Shown piece after piece: positions 46,846-60,400 of a stretch of DNA of 64,000 nt (its first letter is position 1; each line of letters begins with the position of its first letter). The stretch spans positions 3,313,791 to 3,377,790 of the forward strand of contig NC_056553.1 in NCBI RefSeq assembly GCF_910596095.1, written 5' to 3'. Source of the DNA: Thunnus maccoyii (lineage: Eukaryota > Chordata > Actinopteri > Scombriformes > Scombridae). The position numbers and the translations under genes are program-made. The notes beneath the pieces are model-generated. The model searched no databases. It was not told where the DNA came from and worked only from the letters and a program-made list of their open reading frames with translations.

Positions 46846-46958
46846 GATTCTTTGGTTTTCGATCATGTCCACCTGTGAATAAGACTTATATATTGTGTGT
46901 TATAAAGAAATGAAGAAAGAGATCGGAGCAGGCGGAGTTGCTGTACAAGGAGCCGACA

Positions 46959-46964
46959 TTTATT
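46959..46964 (-). promoter_or_regulatory. Candidate distal tnik polyadenylation signal
   Basis: AATAAA in the tnik sense, giving a 3'UTR of about 3 kb. Confidence 0.45.
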
Positions 46965-47103
46965 GTAGAATTTCCAACATCACAGATGCGTGTTACCAGA
47001 TTGAGGTCGTCTTTTGACTGATTCCAGTGATTCAGACGAGGTGAAAACATACACTCAACATGCATGTCACACACTTCTGTGCTCACACCTGCCCACCTAC
47101 ACA

Positions 47104-47116
47104 CTCACACACACGC

Positions 47117-47152
<36 letters not shown>
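47104..47152 (+). repeat. (CA)n microsatellite
   Basis: CA units with a few CG interruptions, in the presumed tnik 3'UTR. Confidence 0.9.
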
Positions 47153-47154
<2 letters not shown>

Positions 47155-49992
47155 CGACAGCCGTACATACGTTCACAGTCTTGATACGTACAAAAATTGA
47201 AATACAAATACAAATAATACCACGATAAAAACATTGTTTGTTTGTTTTTTTTTTTAGAAATCCTTATAGCTATGTTCTCTATTCTGTAGAAAGACAACTA
47301 AGCTTTAATAAGTGAACATTATTTTTTGTCTTTCTCTAAAATGATGAGTAAGATATCATCATAACGAAAATTCTTACAGTATATATATATCTTTTATCTA
47401 TGGTTTCTCCATCTGACCCTGCCTCCTGACCTTTATTCACAGGATGTCGGGTTAAACATCCTGCACATGTAAAAGGCTTCAGCTGGCCGCAAAGTGGCAT
47501 CGCTTACACCTATCGCATCCTTTCAGATCGATGAACAATAAAAGAATATTAAGTAAAAGATGAGCCAGTTTCCTTTCATCGTAGCCTGATCACAATCCAC
47601 CCCCACCCCCCCTCCCCCCCCCCCAACACACACACACACGCACCAGTGTTTACAGAGACCATCGTCAAAGAGTAAACCCTTAAAAAATAGAAAATATCAT
47701 CCAATTTGTCCTCGCACAGGAAACCCATCCCCCTTCCTGATCGCTCTATATAAGCTGCTCTGGGTATGAGCATCGATAAAATGCCTAAAATATAAATTCC
47801 ATGGAAAATGTAGAATAATCCAGTGCACAATATCAACTTATCTGACTGATAGAAGCCCAGATGCTAAGCTAATAATTTCAAAACTCTTTCAATTTACAGC
47901 TCAAAGTTTGTCTGTCAGCTTCTACAGTCAGACCAGCCAGTGTATTGCCTTAAACTTACGATTCAACTTACAAGTGAGAACAGGTAAAAACATCGTATGT
48001 CATCATGCAAAATGCACAACTAAATAAACAGCGATGAACTACAGAGATAAAGAGCAAACTCGGGGGTGTTAAACCCAAACAAAACTTTTGCGTAAGTCCT
48101 CGCTCGGCTGCTCCTCGGTCAGAAAACCCCTCCCATCTGAGAGAAACTACAGTACGGACAGATTTACAGAGGTATGACATTAAAAAAAACAAAACAAAAC
48201 AAAAAAAAAGCATGACCGTTATTTTTTTCTTCAGTGTTCTCACCTGCTTTGCAAAGTCTGTCCTTAACATCAAAGTGAGTATTTACACGAGTGCAGTGCA
48301 CACAGAACAGCAGGGACAGAATAAAAGGTGGGGAGAACAAAGGGCAGCAAAAGTAAAAACTTCCAGAAGTTGGCAACTACTCTACGCCAAGTTCTTCTTG
48401 TGAGAAATGGTGTGAAGATTTTTGTTATTGTGCTGCAGATATAATACAATATCTACAACCTTCCTTCCCCCCCTAACAGAGATACACCTGTTAACGCCAC
48501 AGTAGCTGAAACCGACTGCGCAGCATCCGCAGTGACAAGTGTAAAATGTCTCGTTTCCCGTGTGGCACTAACTGCTTGTTTGTGGGTTTTTTTTGGTCCT
48601 TTCCTCTCCTAATGGGGAAGTGACTTTGACTTTTTTTTTTAGCAGCAGTATTCTGAATGAGTGTTCACACTGTGAGCATTCATTTCCTACAGAGGGTCAG
48701 ATTTCAATCAGAACAACTGACAGCTCATCTTTAGTTTTTGCTACAAGATGTTAGTCTAGAAAACCTGCACCGAGAATCGGTCGAGCTGCTGCAGTTGGAA
48801 GCCAGACCAATCATCAAACTATGACAAAGATTAGCATTATATTTATCATTTGATTGGCTCAGATTGGTTACACGCAGCTGATTTTGAAAACAATGTTTTC
48901 ATAAAGATTCGTATCTTCATGGTTTGTGCATCTGTTCAGCAGTGTTACTGTCTGGGAAGCTTACTGTATGTCATCATCTATTGTAAAAGCTTCATTTTCC
49001 CCCTTTACACAGTCAAACCTACAGCTGGAGCTCTCCGATTTATCTGCCAATTTTTTGAAAAGCTCAGTTTTCAGGTGATAAAAATGCAGACTTTATGAGG
49101 CTGTAAGGCCAAAAAACGGAAGAAAGATTTAGCCAGCTCAGTGTGGATGCACTCTCAGTCGCATGCAAAGAGATTGTGGTTTAGCGCTGATTGACAATGC
49201 CCTCTAACCAGACCACAATGAGCAAAGCAAAAGTTGTGGGTTAGCTTTGCCAAGCAGATACTTCCGTGAAGAGAGTGCAAATCAGACTAGATGCACATCA
49301 CACATATCAAAAGCTTCTTTGAAACTTATTTTTAACATCTACAGGTGACACGTCTCAAAATGTGTTGCATCCATTTTTTGAGTTTTTTTTTTTTTTCCTG
49401 TTTTGATGCTACTTTAATCACCAGCAGTATTTATTGACTATAACAACACAGCGCAGTAAAAAGATGCAGTCAGAACACCCGCATCGTCACCAACAATCAG
49501 AGCGGAGCGACGGATCGACAAACCTACTCGCAGTGTGAACACCCTGTAAGAAAATCATCGGTGTGCTACACAGAGAACTCGTCCACAGCTCCCCGTTCAG
49601 TCAAAGGCTACTCGGCGTGATGCCAGTGTCCTTGAAACTCTCTAGAACAACCATCAGCCCAAATCGAAATGTCCACAGGGAAGGCGGAGGCATCATCTAC
49701 TGACAGTAATGTGGAGTCACCTTGGCCTGGCCGGCACCCAAGGGGTCTGTGGGTCTGTGCCGTTGTGGTTGGAGGGAAGCTACTGTAGGTGGGTGACACA
49801 CTCCTGTGAGTTTACTCGTCCTCCAGTCAATGATTTCCTCGGCGGTCCGCTGCACTTCACACACACACACACTCATATACACACACACACACACACACAC
49901 ACCGTCCTCCTGTCATCCCTCTGTTCCTCTCTCCGGGTGGTGGGCGATGTTCAGAGTGAAGAAGAGGAGGGTTGCGGGTCGAAGGAGAAGGG

Positions 49993-51379
49993 TTACCAGT
50001 TCATCATGGAGCTTCTGTTGAGGGTCATGAAGAAGACTTGGCTGCTGCCTCCAGAACGAACCGAGGCAAAGAAAACCTGCAGGAAACCAGATGCATGAGG
50101 AGACTTTTATATAAAATCTCTTTCACTTTCTCTTTTGTCCATGTGCTGCATGTGTGAAATGTTCATTTTTACTTTGAAAAATAGATGATTAAATATAGAT
50201 TAATGTTCTATATTTATTATTTATATTCTAAACATGTTATTAAATATCCTTTAAAGATATAATCTGCTTTTAAGGTGAAAGAAAAGGACAAAAATGATCC
50301 TTGGTGAAATAAGAATGAAACATTACATTATTAATTACGGCACTAAATCACATATTTGAGATGTTTTAATATAATTTGTAATTAAATAATATTTCCATAA
50401 AAATGCAGAAATTTGCTCTAAGTTAAAATATCTTCAAAATCTGAGTGCAATATTTGTTTTAAGTGATGGATACAAAGAGAAATGAGGAATTTGTCAAATG
50501 TTTTGTTTGCGCACATTATGTTCAGTATATCATAAACATAGATATATACTGTATATATATTTAGAAAAGTTTGTATACAGTGCAAGTTGTATTTCTTAAG
50601 AAACATGTCAAATTTGGGAGATGTATTTACAAATTAAGTTTCATTAAGTTAGTGGCATAAACAAGAAAAGGTTTACAGTCAGAACACGGGTGTTAAACTG
50701 GTAAAAGCAGCTTATTTTCAGAATTAAGTTCTTATAGTTGTTTTTAAATTTTGGTTCATAAAATGTTTTCAACTATCGTTGTTATAGAAGAAAAGTGTGA
50801 TGGAAGAATGAAGGAAAACGATCTCAAAGTTAAAATGTTCAGATAAAATCTCTTCATGCATGGATACAGTTTTTCAATGCATATGTATAGATGTGTGTGT
50901 GTGGACTTGTATTACTGATGTTATGGGGACACATGTTTACACATTCATATTGTGGGGACTCGTGTCTCTTTTGGGGACAAAAAGCAAGATCCCACAACAT
51001 GAATCATAACATTTTAAGGTGAAGGTAATGCAACCGTGTGTGTGTGTGTACTTGTATTACTGATGTTATGGGGACACATGTTTACACATTCACATTGTGG
51101 GGACTCGTCTCTCTTTTGGGGACAAAAAGCAAAATCTCACAACATGAATCATTACATTTTAGGGTGAAGGTAACACAACCGTGTGTGTGTGTGTGTGTGT
51201 GTGTGTGCGTTCACACCCACCTTGTCGTTCCTCTCTGACAGGAACTTCAGTCGCTGAGCTCGCTTGTGCATGAAAACTCCGTCGAGGTGTCCCGTCTCCA
51301 CGGAGCGGATCTCAATTGCCTTCTCTCCCCAGCCCATGATCTGGTTGGAGTGGATGTAAGCTGCAGGAGGTGGGACAGG

Positions 51380-51428
<49 letters not shown>

Positions 51429-54400
51429 AACGGGGGTTGGACAGAAGAGCTTTCAGCACCAGCCTCACACCCAAGCCAATCACACCTCAAGGCCTCCTCG
51501 GCCTCGCCTCCAGGAGGAGATTATTGCAGCAGTTTCTGAGCGATTTGAACGAGAAATGAAGCTCCTGAGCTCTTCAGGTCAGAGGAGGCTCAGTGTTGGG
51601 GAGGATGCTGTCACAGCGACAGCTAACGCAGGACAGCGCAAGAGGCTGCTTGCTGGTTTTCCATTGATTTTGATGACAGTGTTTGATTAAAATGAATTAT
51701 TCAAGCGTCAGCGAGCTGCACACATGGACCACAAATTAATCAAAGCTCCAAATAGTTAATAGTCAAATAATCTCAGTGACAAATAAAGATGTATTTCCTG
51801 TAGCTGCTTATAAATGAAAAGAAAATTAATGTAGGAGTAGAAAACGTTGTGCTTTCTTTCTCATTAACAAGGTCAAAGATGTTGAGCCAATCAGTTTAAC
51901 GCAATCAAACTCAGTTGAAAGTGGATATTTTGGCAATAAAGTGGCAGGTAAACACGGAAATGCATCATATCTTTGCACGCCATGGATAAACAGTGCCAGT
52001 GGAAACGGTTCAGCAGAGATGGTTCAACTGGCAATGTACACCCTCCTCTGTTGAAGAAATAAAGTCCAGTGGAGGGACTTTTCTACAGTTTTACAATACA
52101 GCTCTGTTTTATTTTGATTTTTTTGTGGGATGAAAGTCGATCCCACCTGCCGAGGAAGGAAAAATCGACCAGCAGCTCATCATCGGAGCCTGTGTGCAGA
52201 ATCAAACGCTACGATGTAGGTTGTTATGTTTTGTCCGGGAGCCGGCGGGGGAACGGTGGGAGGGGGGGGCGGGGGCGATGGGGGGGGAGAGGGGGAGCTG
52301 AGGGGGGGGCTGAGGCCGGGCTTGGCTGTGAGCAACTCTGGTCTGACAGTAAAACACACACAAACATGTTAACAGGTAATGATGTGCTGTCGCTACATGA
52401 AAAAAACACCAACACATAACCACCAACTGCTGCAGGACAGAGACGCAGTCAGTCAAACGTACATGTTTAATCAATCAGGATATCAAACACTGACATCTGA
52501 GAATCAGAGAGTGAAGGCAGAATGGAAAAACACAGAGGATATGATTGACTCGGATCATCAGATCTGAGATCCATCCTTGATGTGCCCAGCTCTGCTCAGC
52601 TCAGCCGTGTCCTGTTTCCTCTTTATGTGGTTTGACTGCGTGTCCTAAATAATAGATTAATTTAAATGGACCGCACTCTGCTATGATCTCATGCTCAACT
52701 TTGCTCTGATTTTCCAGCTGCTGACTCTTACAAACATCTTGTTTGTGTATCATAAAAAGTTATTTTGGTTGTTTCAGAGCTCACACAATCAAGGATGAAA
52801 GTTAAGACTGGATGAGAAGAAATCCTTTTTGGTAATATTTCACAGATAACAGTCATATGGAACAAAAACACAGCAGACAAAACAACACACGAGCATTTCC
52901 CCCAACGTTTAAAACAAAGGCAGAAGTAAAAGACTGAGTGTGTGTAGACTGTGATGGCGTAGAGCGAAGAGGTTAACGCTCTAACGTTGAGGGACGTGTG
53001 TTGTTGTCAGCTCATGCAGCAGATGGATGATCAACACTTAAAATTAAAGAGACACATTGAGTTTTTGGGTTGTTGCTCTTTTGGTCATTTTACCTGTTAA
53101 GTGATGAGAACACATCATCAAAAAAACGCGCTAACAAAGCTAACACTTTAGCATAGTATGTTGAGTGATCTCTAGCCCTATACAAAATCAAAGAAGTGTT
53201 AATAGTTTTACATTTCTGAGATTTTAACTTTTATTCTGTATTTTTTTTCTATTTCAGCAACTTCCTGCCAAAGAGGAAGAAAAAGGTTGATATGTGAGCA
53301 CATCACCAGTGTCGCAGACGTCCCTCACTGGCTTCCCACCTGCAAACAGCCATTTTTTCACAAAATATCCTCAGACGTTAAGCTCTGAAGCTGACGTATC
53401 TCTTATCAAACTTTTTTTTATCTTTCCTCAATCTTTTATTTTAGCAAAGAAAAACATATATTTAAGGTAGCAGCTTCTCATTTTTAGCCAAATGCTAAAT
53501 GCTAATCGCTGGTTACGATAACAAACAGCAGATTAGATCAGCTGTTGCTAATTAATGTCAATTCCGTAACAGCTAATTTAAGATAAAATTGTAGCGTTAT
53601 TTGGCTAATTTGCTCTCTGCTGCTGCTGTCTGTATTTATGTTGATGACTGTAATCTCTCTGTGACACCACGGCACAAGCACGGGGAGACTCTTCTCTGGA
53701 AAAACTCAATTTAAGAATCTCCCGGTTAAACTTTAATTCATATCATATAAATATTTTAAACTGATCAGTTCAATAGTTCTGAATCAGGACCTTCAGTATT
53801 TGGAAAAGAGGAACACAGATACATTTAATTAAGGTTTCATATATTATGCTGCTCATCTCATTAGATCCTGCTGATGTGATTTATAGACATTTCTCTGCTT
53901 CTACTCTTTAAACCTCAGATGTTGTTTATTGTTCTGCTCTTTGGTTTATTACTGGTGATGTTTTTAACACTCATCATTGCATCCTGTGTGGAAAAGTTGT
54001 GTGTTCTTCTCTGTCTGAGAGACGTTATATGCATATATATTTATTTATCTACACGGCCTTTATTATATTATATATTATTATATCACATCTATGATTGATT
54101 GGTCCTCTGGAACAACTCGCGCTCAGTCTAATGACTTGATTTCACTACAAGTCCCTCGAGTTTGTACTGAACTCAGAGGATCTACTTTTTGTTTTTATTC
54201 TCCAACCGGCTGGAACTTTTTACAGAACAACCTAAAAATGAATACTTTAAAACATTTTCAATCTATGATCACTGACCACTTAACTTCTTTTTGCACCTGT
54301 TTTAAATGATTTGTTTGTATATCTTGTGTCTTTTATCATTATTTTATATCTTATCTATACTCGAAATTATTATAGATGATTTTCTTTAAGTTTAAATGAA

Positions 54401-57400
54401 GTTAATATAATATATACTGTATAACAATAAGGTGATTGAACATTGTTTTATTTGCAAGTTTAATTCACTTTAACGAACACACATCTAAGCTGTTGGAAAT
54501 GTTGAAAGTTAAACATAATGAGATACAAAACTGGATTCAGATTTGATCAAATGTTATCAAACCTCATCCTTAATTATCATATTAGACTTTTTCCACAGCA
54601 GGAAAAGCACAAGTAGAGCTGATGACTTTAAAAAACGGCTCCGATTCATCATTAATGTTATCAGCTGTAGTTTCCTGCTGTGAAAAATGTAATTTTGCAG
54701 ACGTCAATCATGACGTATATATTTATCAGACAGGTGTTGCTGATGTTGTGATGTTTAATATTACACTGTGCATTTTTTCTTTTTGCTCTTGTTTATAAAT
54801 ACTGTTATATTAAATTACTAATATACTAAATACTAACAAGAAAATACGTTTATAAAACTATTTTTTTGCAGATTTGCTTCCTCATATAATTGTCAGAGCA
54901 CCGCGGAAAAGAGGGGATTGATTTTTTTTAGTCTTGCATTTTTTAATCATGTGACTTTGGAGGTCTGTTATCTCTTTTCTTTCTGTTTTATATGTTGCAT
55001 GAGATTCTTGTAAAGCACTTACTGACTATATAAATCAATTTTATTTACTTACTTTTGCAGAAAAAGGCGATGTGAAGCTGATTTATTTGATCTCTACCGC
55101 AGGAAGTTATCATTTATTCCTCCCATTTCCTTCTAAAACACTTTGTAATGGCTGGTTTTGATTCGTGCTATGTAAATAAACTTTATTATTTCATTATTAT
55201 TTATTATTTCCACCTGTTCATGAAAATAAAGCCCAGAGATTCTCTTCAGGTGAAATTACTCAACAAAGTGTATGTGAAAGTGTCAGCATGGAGCAATCAG
55301 TCAGTGATGATTTTGGCGTCGATATGTTCTCCTCACTTCACCAAATAAGGTCGCCATGTATTAAATCTCCCAAAAACCAGGTGTGTCCCTTTAAGCAGGT
55401 AAAAACCAGGTGAGGCTACAGTGTCGTGGCGTCTTGAATTAAAGGTGTAACTGAAAGCAAAGAGGCAGGAAGAGAGAGAGGAGTGCTGCTTTGAACGGAG
55501 AAGGGGTGTGGTGGGAGTGGCAGAGTGCAGGTAGTGAGGGTGAAAGATGATCTGCTGAGACCGCTTATAGAGGTCAGAGGTCAGGGAGAAGCGAGCTGAT
55601 TGGTTGACGTACCGACGGAGGTGGGCATCTCGCCCCACTGCAGCACCACGTCTTTGGTGATGCGTCCGTAGGTGTTGACGTAGACGCCCTCGTCCTCGTA
55701 GCACAGCAGCATCTCCATGCCGTCCGTCTTGGGCAGAACAACGATGGCGTGCGGGGTCACCTGACCCTGAATCTGCCGGGGCGACACACGGGAGGGGGTT
55801 GGAGGGGGTGGGGGCACGGGGGTTAGGAGCTGCCGTGAGCCTAGAGGAGGCCTGGACCTCCACCCCCCCCTCCCCAAACCCCCCTCCCCACCCTGAGAGA
55901 GAAACTGCTGCAACAATAGAGTCCCCCGCTCCTCAGCCACGCAATCGCCATGGAAACAGACATGAGCACAGTGTGATTCATGACTGCCAAAAGGCAACGT
56001 GAGGCGGTTGCCGTGGTTACCGTCTCCTTCCCCTGTCCATCTCTGACTGTAACCAGACCGGGGTTAGAGGAGGACACTGATTCATCCACTCACTCACTCA
56101 CTCATTCACTCATTAAATCACCCAATTCCCTCATTCATTCATTCATTCATTCACTTGCTCGTTTATTCATTCATTCACTCATTATTCATTCATTCATTCA
56201 TTCCCTCATTATTCATTCATTCACTCCATCACTTACTCATTCACTCCTTAAATCACTCATTCCCTCACTCACTCATTTATTTTTTCATTCACTCATTTAT
56301 TCACTCACCCATCCCCTCTCTCACACACTCACTCACTTCTTAATTTACTGACTCATTCACTCATTTATTCACTTATCACCTCCCTCCATCCCTCACTTAC
56401 TCATTTATATCTATACTGACTCACTCATTCATACACTCACTCACAATTTTTTTCAGTTTTTCATTTTCCCTTTTACTCACTCATTTATTCACTCATGATG
56501 TCACCTATTCCCTTATTCATTCATTCACTCCCTCACTCATTAATCATATACATTCATTCATTCACTCACCTCCCACTCTCTTGCTCATACAATCCCTCAT
56601 TTATTCATTCATTCACTCAATCATTAACACACCCATTTCTTTCTTCATTCATTCACTCACTCACTTATTTATTGATAAATATTATTTCACTCATTATCTC
56701 ACCCATTCATTCATTCATTCTGTTACCCTGTTACTCGTCTGCTCGCTCAGCCACACGTTCACTATTTCACACGTTCACTCGTTCAGCAGCTCATATTCTC
56801 TCATCCTTAACTTCTTCACTCGGTTTCATTAAACAAACAGACAATTTTATCTTAATAATAATTAAAAACAAACATGCGATTAACGTTTTATGATTAATGA
56901 TCTCTGCGGCTGTAGACCGTGGCGTGACATCGTTCACGCCGTCTTACATGTGAGGGGATGTAGATGTCGTAGGGGTTCCCGGAGTCCACATCGATGACGT
57001 GGAAGCCCGCGTTGGAGCCGTAGATGACCTTTAACCTCTGCCCCTCCTCCACGGTCAGGTCCACCAGCAGGGGGCGATGCTGCAGGTCAGTGAACGACTG
57101 ACAGACACAGACAGAGGAAGAGGAAGAGGAAGAGGAAGAGCAACTCCCGTTATTAAACATCTGAGGTACGAAAGGCAACAAATAACTAAAACTCCCAACA
57201 GCAGCACATGTACACACTCAACATTCATTTAGTTGCATCTACAGGCAGAAAAAGACGAGCGTACAGAGAAATAAGACAAGTAACTTAAACTAAAATCATA
57301 TCTGGAAGCATCTTGAGGAGGAGGGCTGTGATTGGTCCCCTGAACCAGAGGGCGGGGTTTAAACGTGAGATTAAAAACGGTTATTTTGAAGGATAAGGCT

Positions 57401-60400
57401 GACGAGTTTCTATATTTTTCTTATTGTTTGGATCCAAACCAACGATGAACTGATCTATTAACAAGTATTGTGTGTGTATTTAAAGTCTGATATATCTGAT
57501 TCCTCCGTTGTTATTAGTCTTTGGAGCCGTTTCTAAACAAACTGACGTGACCAAACTCTTCATGATGAAGGAACATGTGACTCACTGACGTGTTTTTAAT
57601 AGTTTCTGGACAACAACGGATGTCTACGGCCAAATCCTTTAAGCCTTAAGATGTTTAAGTTTATTTATATTAATATTTGATTATCTTGTTACAGAAACTG
57701 ATGAATGTTTGGGTGAAATATAAGCGATGCTTGTGGTCGGCTAAATGTTTAAGAATCTAAGATCAGATCATGAATGGATCATGTTTGTATTTTCAGAAAA
57801 CAACCATGTATAAATACTGCTAATAATGTATCTATAAAAGATGGAAGTGGTGTGTAGATCTAATCAAAGCATACAAATAGTTTGCTAAAATCATGACAGA
57901 TTAGAAAACAAAGGTTTGTACTGAAGCAGCAGAGCTGAGATATCTTGATTTATAGTTCCTACTATGTGTCAAACTCAAAAACACTGGATCCTACATTTCC
58001 CATAATGCAGCTTGATCTCTTCCTAATACCCTGCCTGCCTGTCTGGCAAACACCCACATCTTTCCAAACTCTGCAGGTCATCTGTTATAAATGTGTCATC
58101 CAGCCTAATCTGAGATAACTGATGACATCATCTGGGCTGATGTTCTCAGACATTTCCTCCAGACCCACAGCAGACTTGTACTTGTTCTCATTTCAATATA
58201 TTTTTTACAACTTTTCAGTTTTTGTGCATTTATCTTTTGGAAAAAAAGTGATTTGACTGAAAAAACTGAAGATTAGACCTCATCCTACTGTTGTTAATTT
58301 CAATTATTTCATTATTGTTTGTTGATTGGTTGGTTGACTGATTCATTCACATGTTTTTAATGTTTACATTGTTTTATGTCATGTGTTGATACTCTTAGTC
58401 TGTCATTGGTCTCTCTAAGGCCTTTGTGTTCTGCACAAATGATGGAAAAAATAAATGAAAAAATTAAATCAAGCTCAAATGTTCTGGTACAAAACTCGGT
58501 AACTTTTATCCACTTTTATCCAACTTTAACACCACAAACACAAGCGGATGCTCCTCCTCACCTTGAAGGCCATGAACTTGTGGTAGGGTTTAGGAGCCCA
58601 GGCGTATATCTCTACCGAGTTCTTCAGAGCGATCACCAAGAATTTAATCCTCTCATACTTCACTGCAGGAGGAGAACAGAGCAGAGTGAAACACAGTGAT
58701 GGAAAGTACATTTACTCAAGTACAATTTTGAGGTATTTGTACTTTACTCGAGTGTTTCTGTGTGATGCTACTTTATACTTTCTACACTACAGGTTGTCGT
58801 ACCGACTTTGTAGTGCACGCAGCCCTCCAGCTCTCCAACAGTGATCCAACCCTGTTTCTTTTCCACTTCGGGGTCGTTGTGTAATATCCTGTTCCTCAGC
58901 CAGGACAGGTAGTAAACACGCAGCTTGTTCTTCTTCCCTGGTTCGGAGGAAAAAAAAATCTGTTAATTTCTCTTCACTGTCACAGAGTATAATCACCCAA
59001 CTTATATAGGGGTCATGTGACTGCCTCTCAATCATCTCCAGAACCTTCAAATCAAATCGATCTGTGAATGTTTTGATTTTAAAACCAGCGACAAAGCAAA
59101 GCAAAGTAAAAACCTGTCGAAAATAGAAACGTCTTCGTCATCTTTGTTTTGTTTTCTATTTATACTCCAAACTGGTGGGGAACAAATGTAACCAAGGGAA
59201 ACAGGAAACGCTGGTAACTACAACAGTGAGAAATGAGCCACAGATCAACAAAAGACATCAACAAAAGAAAAACATTTAGCACAATGAAGGGTCTAAAGCC
59301 AAAAAAACTTTTTTTGTATAACAAAATAATCTAAGCTCAGAAGCTTTTCAAAGCTTTCAACCTCATCTCATGATGTTCTCTAGTGAAAGTTAATTCTGTC
59401 TGTAAAATTTAACGTCCAGGCTCAAATGTGAACATGTGTTGCTGCCCTGAACGCTTTGTTTCCTAACGAGATGATGTCAGCTCATCAAACATGTCCATTA
59501 ACTGATTTTTTTGGCCACTTGGGGGCAGCAGAAACAAGTAACAAACACAACTCTGACACATCATCAGCTTTTAGGTTGATATGTTGAACTTGTTAGCAAA
59601 CAGTTGCTTATTTCCAACATTATCATTCATGTGGAGTCGTGTTTCTGTCCACCTGGTGAATGTGAGTCCAATATTCACTCTCTTTTAGCTTCTGTTTTTA
59701 CTCTCTACCAACTCCTGAGGTAAATATCTGGCTCTTTAGCTGCTAAATGCTCCACTATGTTCACCAGCTAGTCTACAGCTAACTGTGTCTGTTTGGTGCT
59801 GAGCAGGTAGTGTACAGCAGCTTTTTACAGCTTTTTCTCTGAAAACGACGCTATGAGAGACGCTGAGAATGAACCAGAACAGTAAAGTTACAGCTGGACA
59901 GATAAACAATGAGCTGAAACTCACTATAAAGCTCCGTAAAGCCGAGAGGAGCTGCAGAGGCGGGCTTTAAAGAGACAGGAGCTAAAACGGCCTGTTTCAG
60001 ACAGAGGCTGAACTGAGGGGCTGCATAAAGGGCCAGTAGAAGATAAAAAAAAGGAGTTTTTTGAACTGTAAATCATGCAAATATATTCCAGTAGAGTCCC
60101 AGAATATAAATATGGATCTGGAGATGTGTAGAATATGTCCCCTTTAAACCAACCTGAGATGGTGACCAGGACGTTGAGTCCTTCCAGGACGTCCATCTGT
60201 TGGAAGCGCCGTCGGTTGATCAGGTTGTAAACTTTGCCCTGACCGCTTCGATCCAGCAGCATCAAGCCGTTCTCGGTTCCCACCAGCAGGTTCACTCCTG
60301 CACAAACACACACACACACACACACACACACAGACGTCAGGTTGTCGCCGCCCGCGGGACTGAAGATTAACGGTATCATCATCATCATCATCAGCGTTTC

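Larger units (their letters stand above)
40950..46940. other. eif5a2-tnik intergenic region, transposon-rich
   Basis: Position where slc2a2 sits in mammals, but I see no transporter-like coding here. It contains a foldback element (41126-42178), a Tc1-like element (42952-43509), a TIR element (43935-44790), a further TIR element (45728-46390) and a hairpin (46783-46845). The intervening DNA is AT-rich without exons. Confidence 0.65.
46945..49992 (-). other. tnik 3'UTR (probable extent)
   Basis: From the tnik stop to a sense-strand AATAAA at 46959-46964; earlier candidates lie at 49430-49435 and 47432-47437. Largely unique sequence with CA runs at 47104-47152 and 47625-47642 and a G-tract cluster in the mRNA sense at 47598-47624. 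The distal boundary is inferred. Confidence 0.5.
51361..55612 (-). other. tnik intron, long, mostly unique
   Basis: GTACGT donor at 55612; acceptor CCTGCAG ending at 51361. Contains a very G-rich block on the + strand at about 52238-52320 and the CA tract next to the acceptor. No exon was seen in its 4.2 kb. Confidence 0.7.

Noticed and set aside
51266-51690. Frames of about 100 codons with Thr-His repeats on +
   Set aside because: Generated by the (CA)n tract opposite a tnik exon.
55773-55997. Open frame extending tnik exon 55613-55772 upstream
   Set aside because: The CCCCGGCAG acceptor and match to the CNH family fix the exon start; the extension is Pro/Gly low-complexity intron.
35344-56730. 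Short direct repeats that could suggest a CRISPR-like array
   Set aside because: They are microsatellites ((CTGG)n, (ATTC)n) without regular spacers, in a vertebrate genome.
56084-56893. Long + frames reading His-Ser-Leu/Phe repeats
   Set aside because: They are simple translations of the ATTC/ACTC tetranucleotide array inside a tnik intron.
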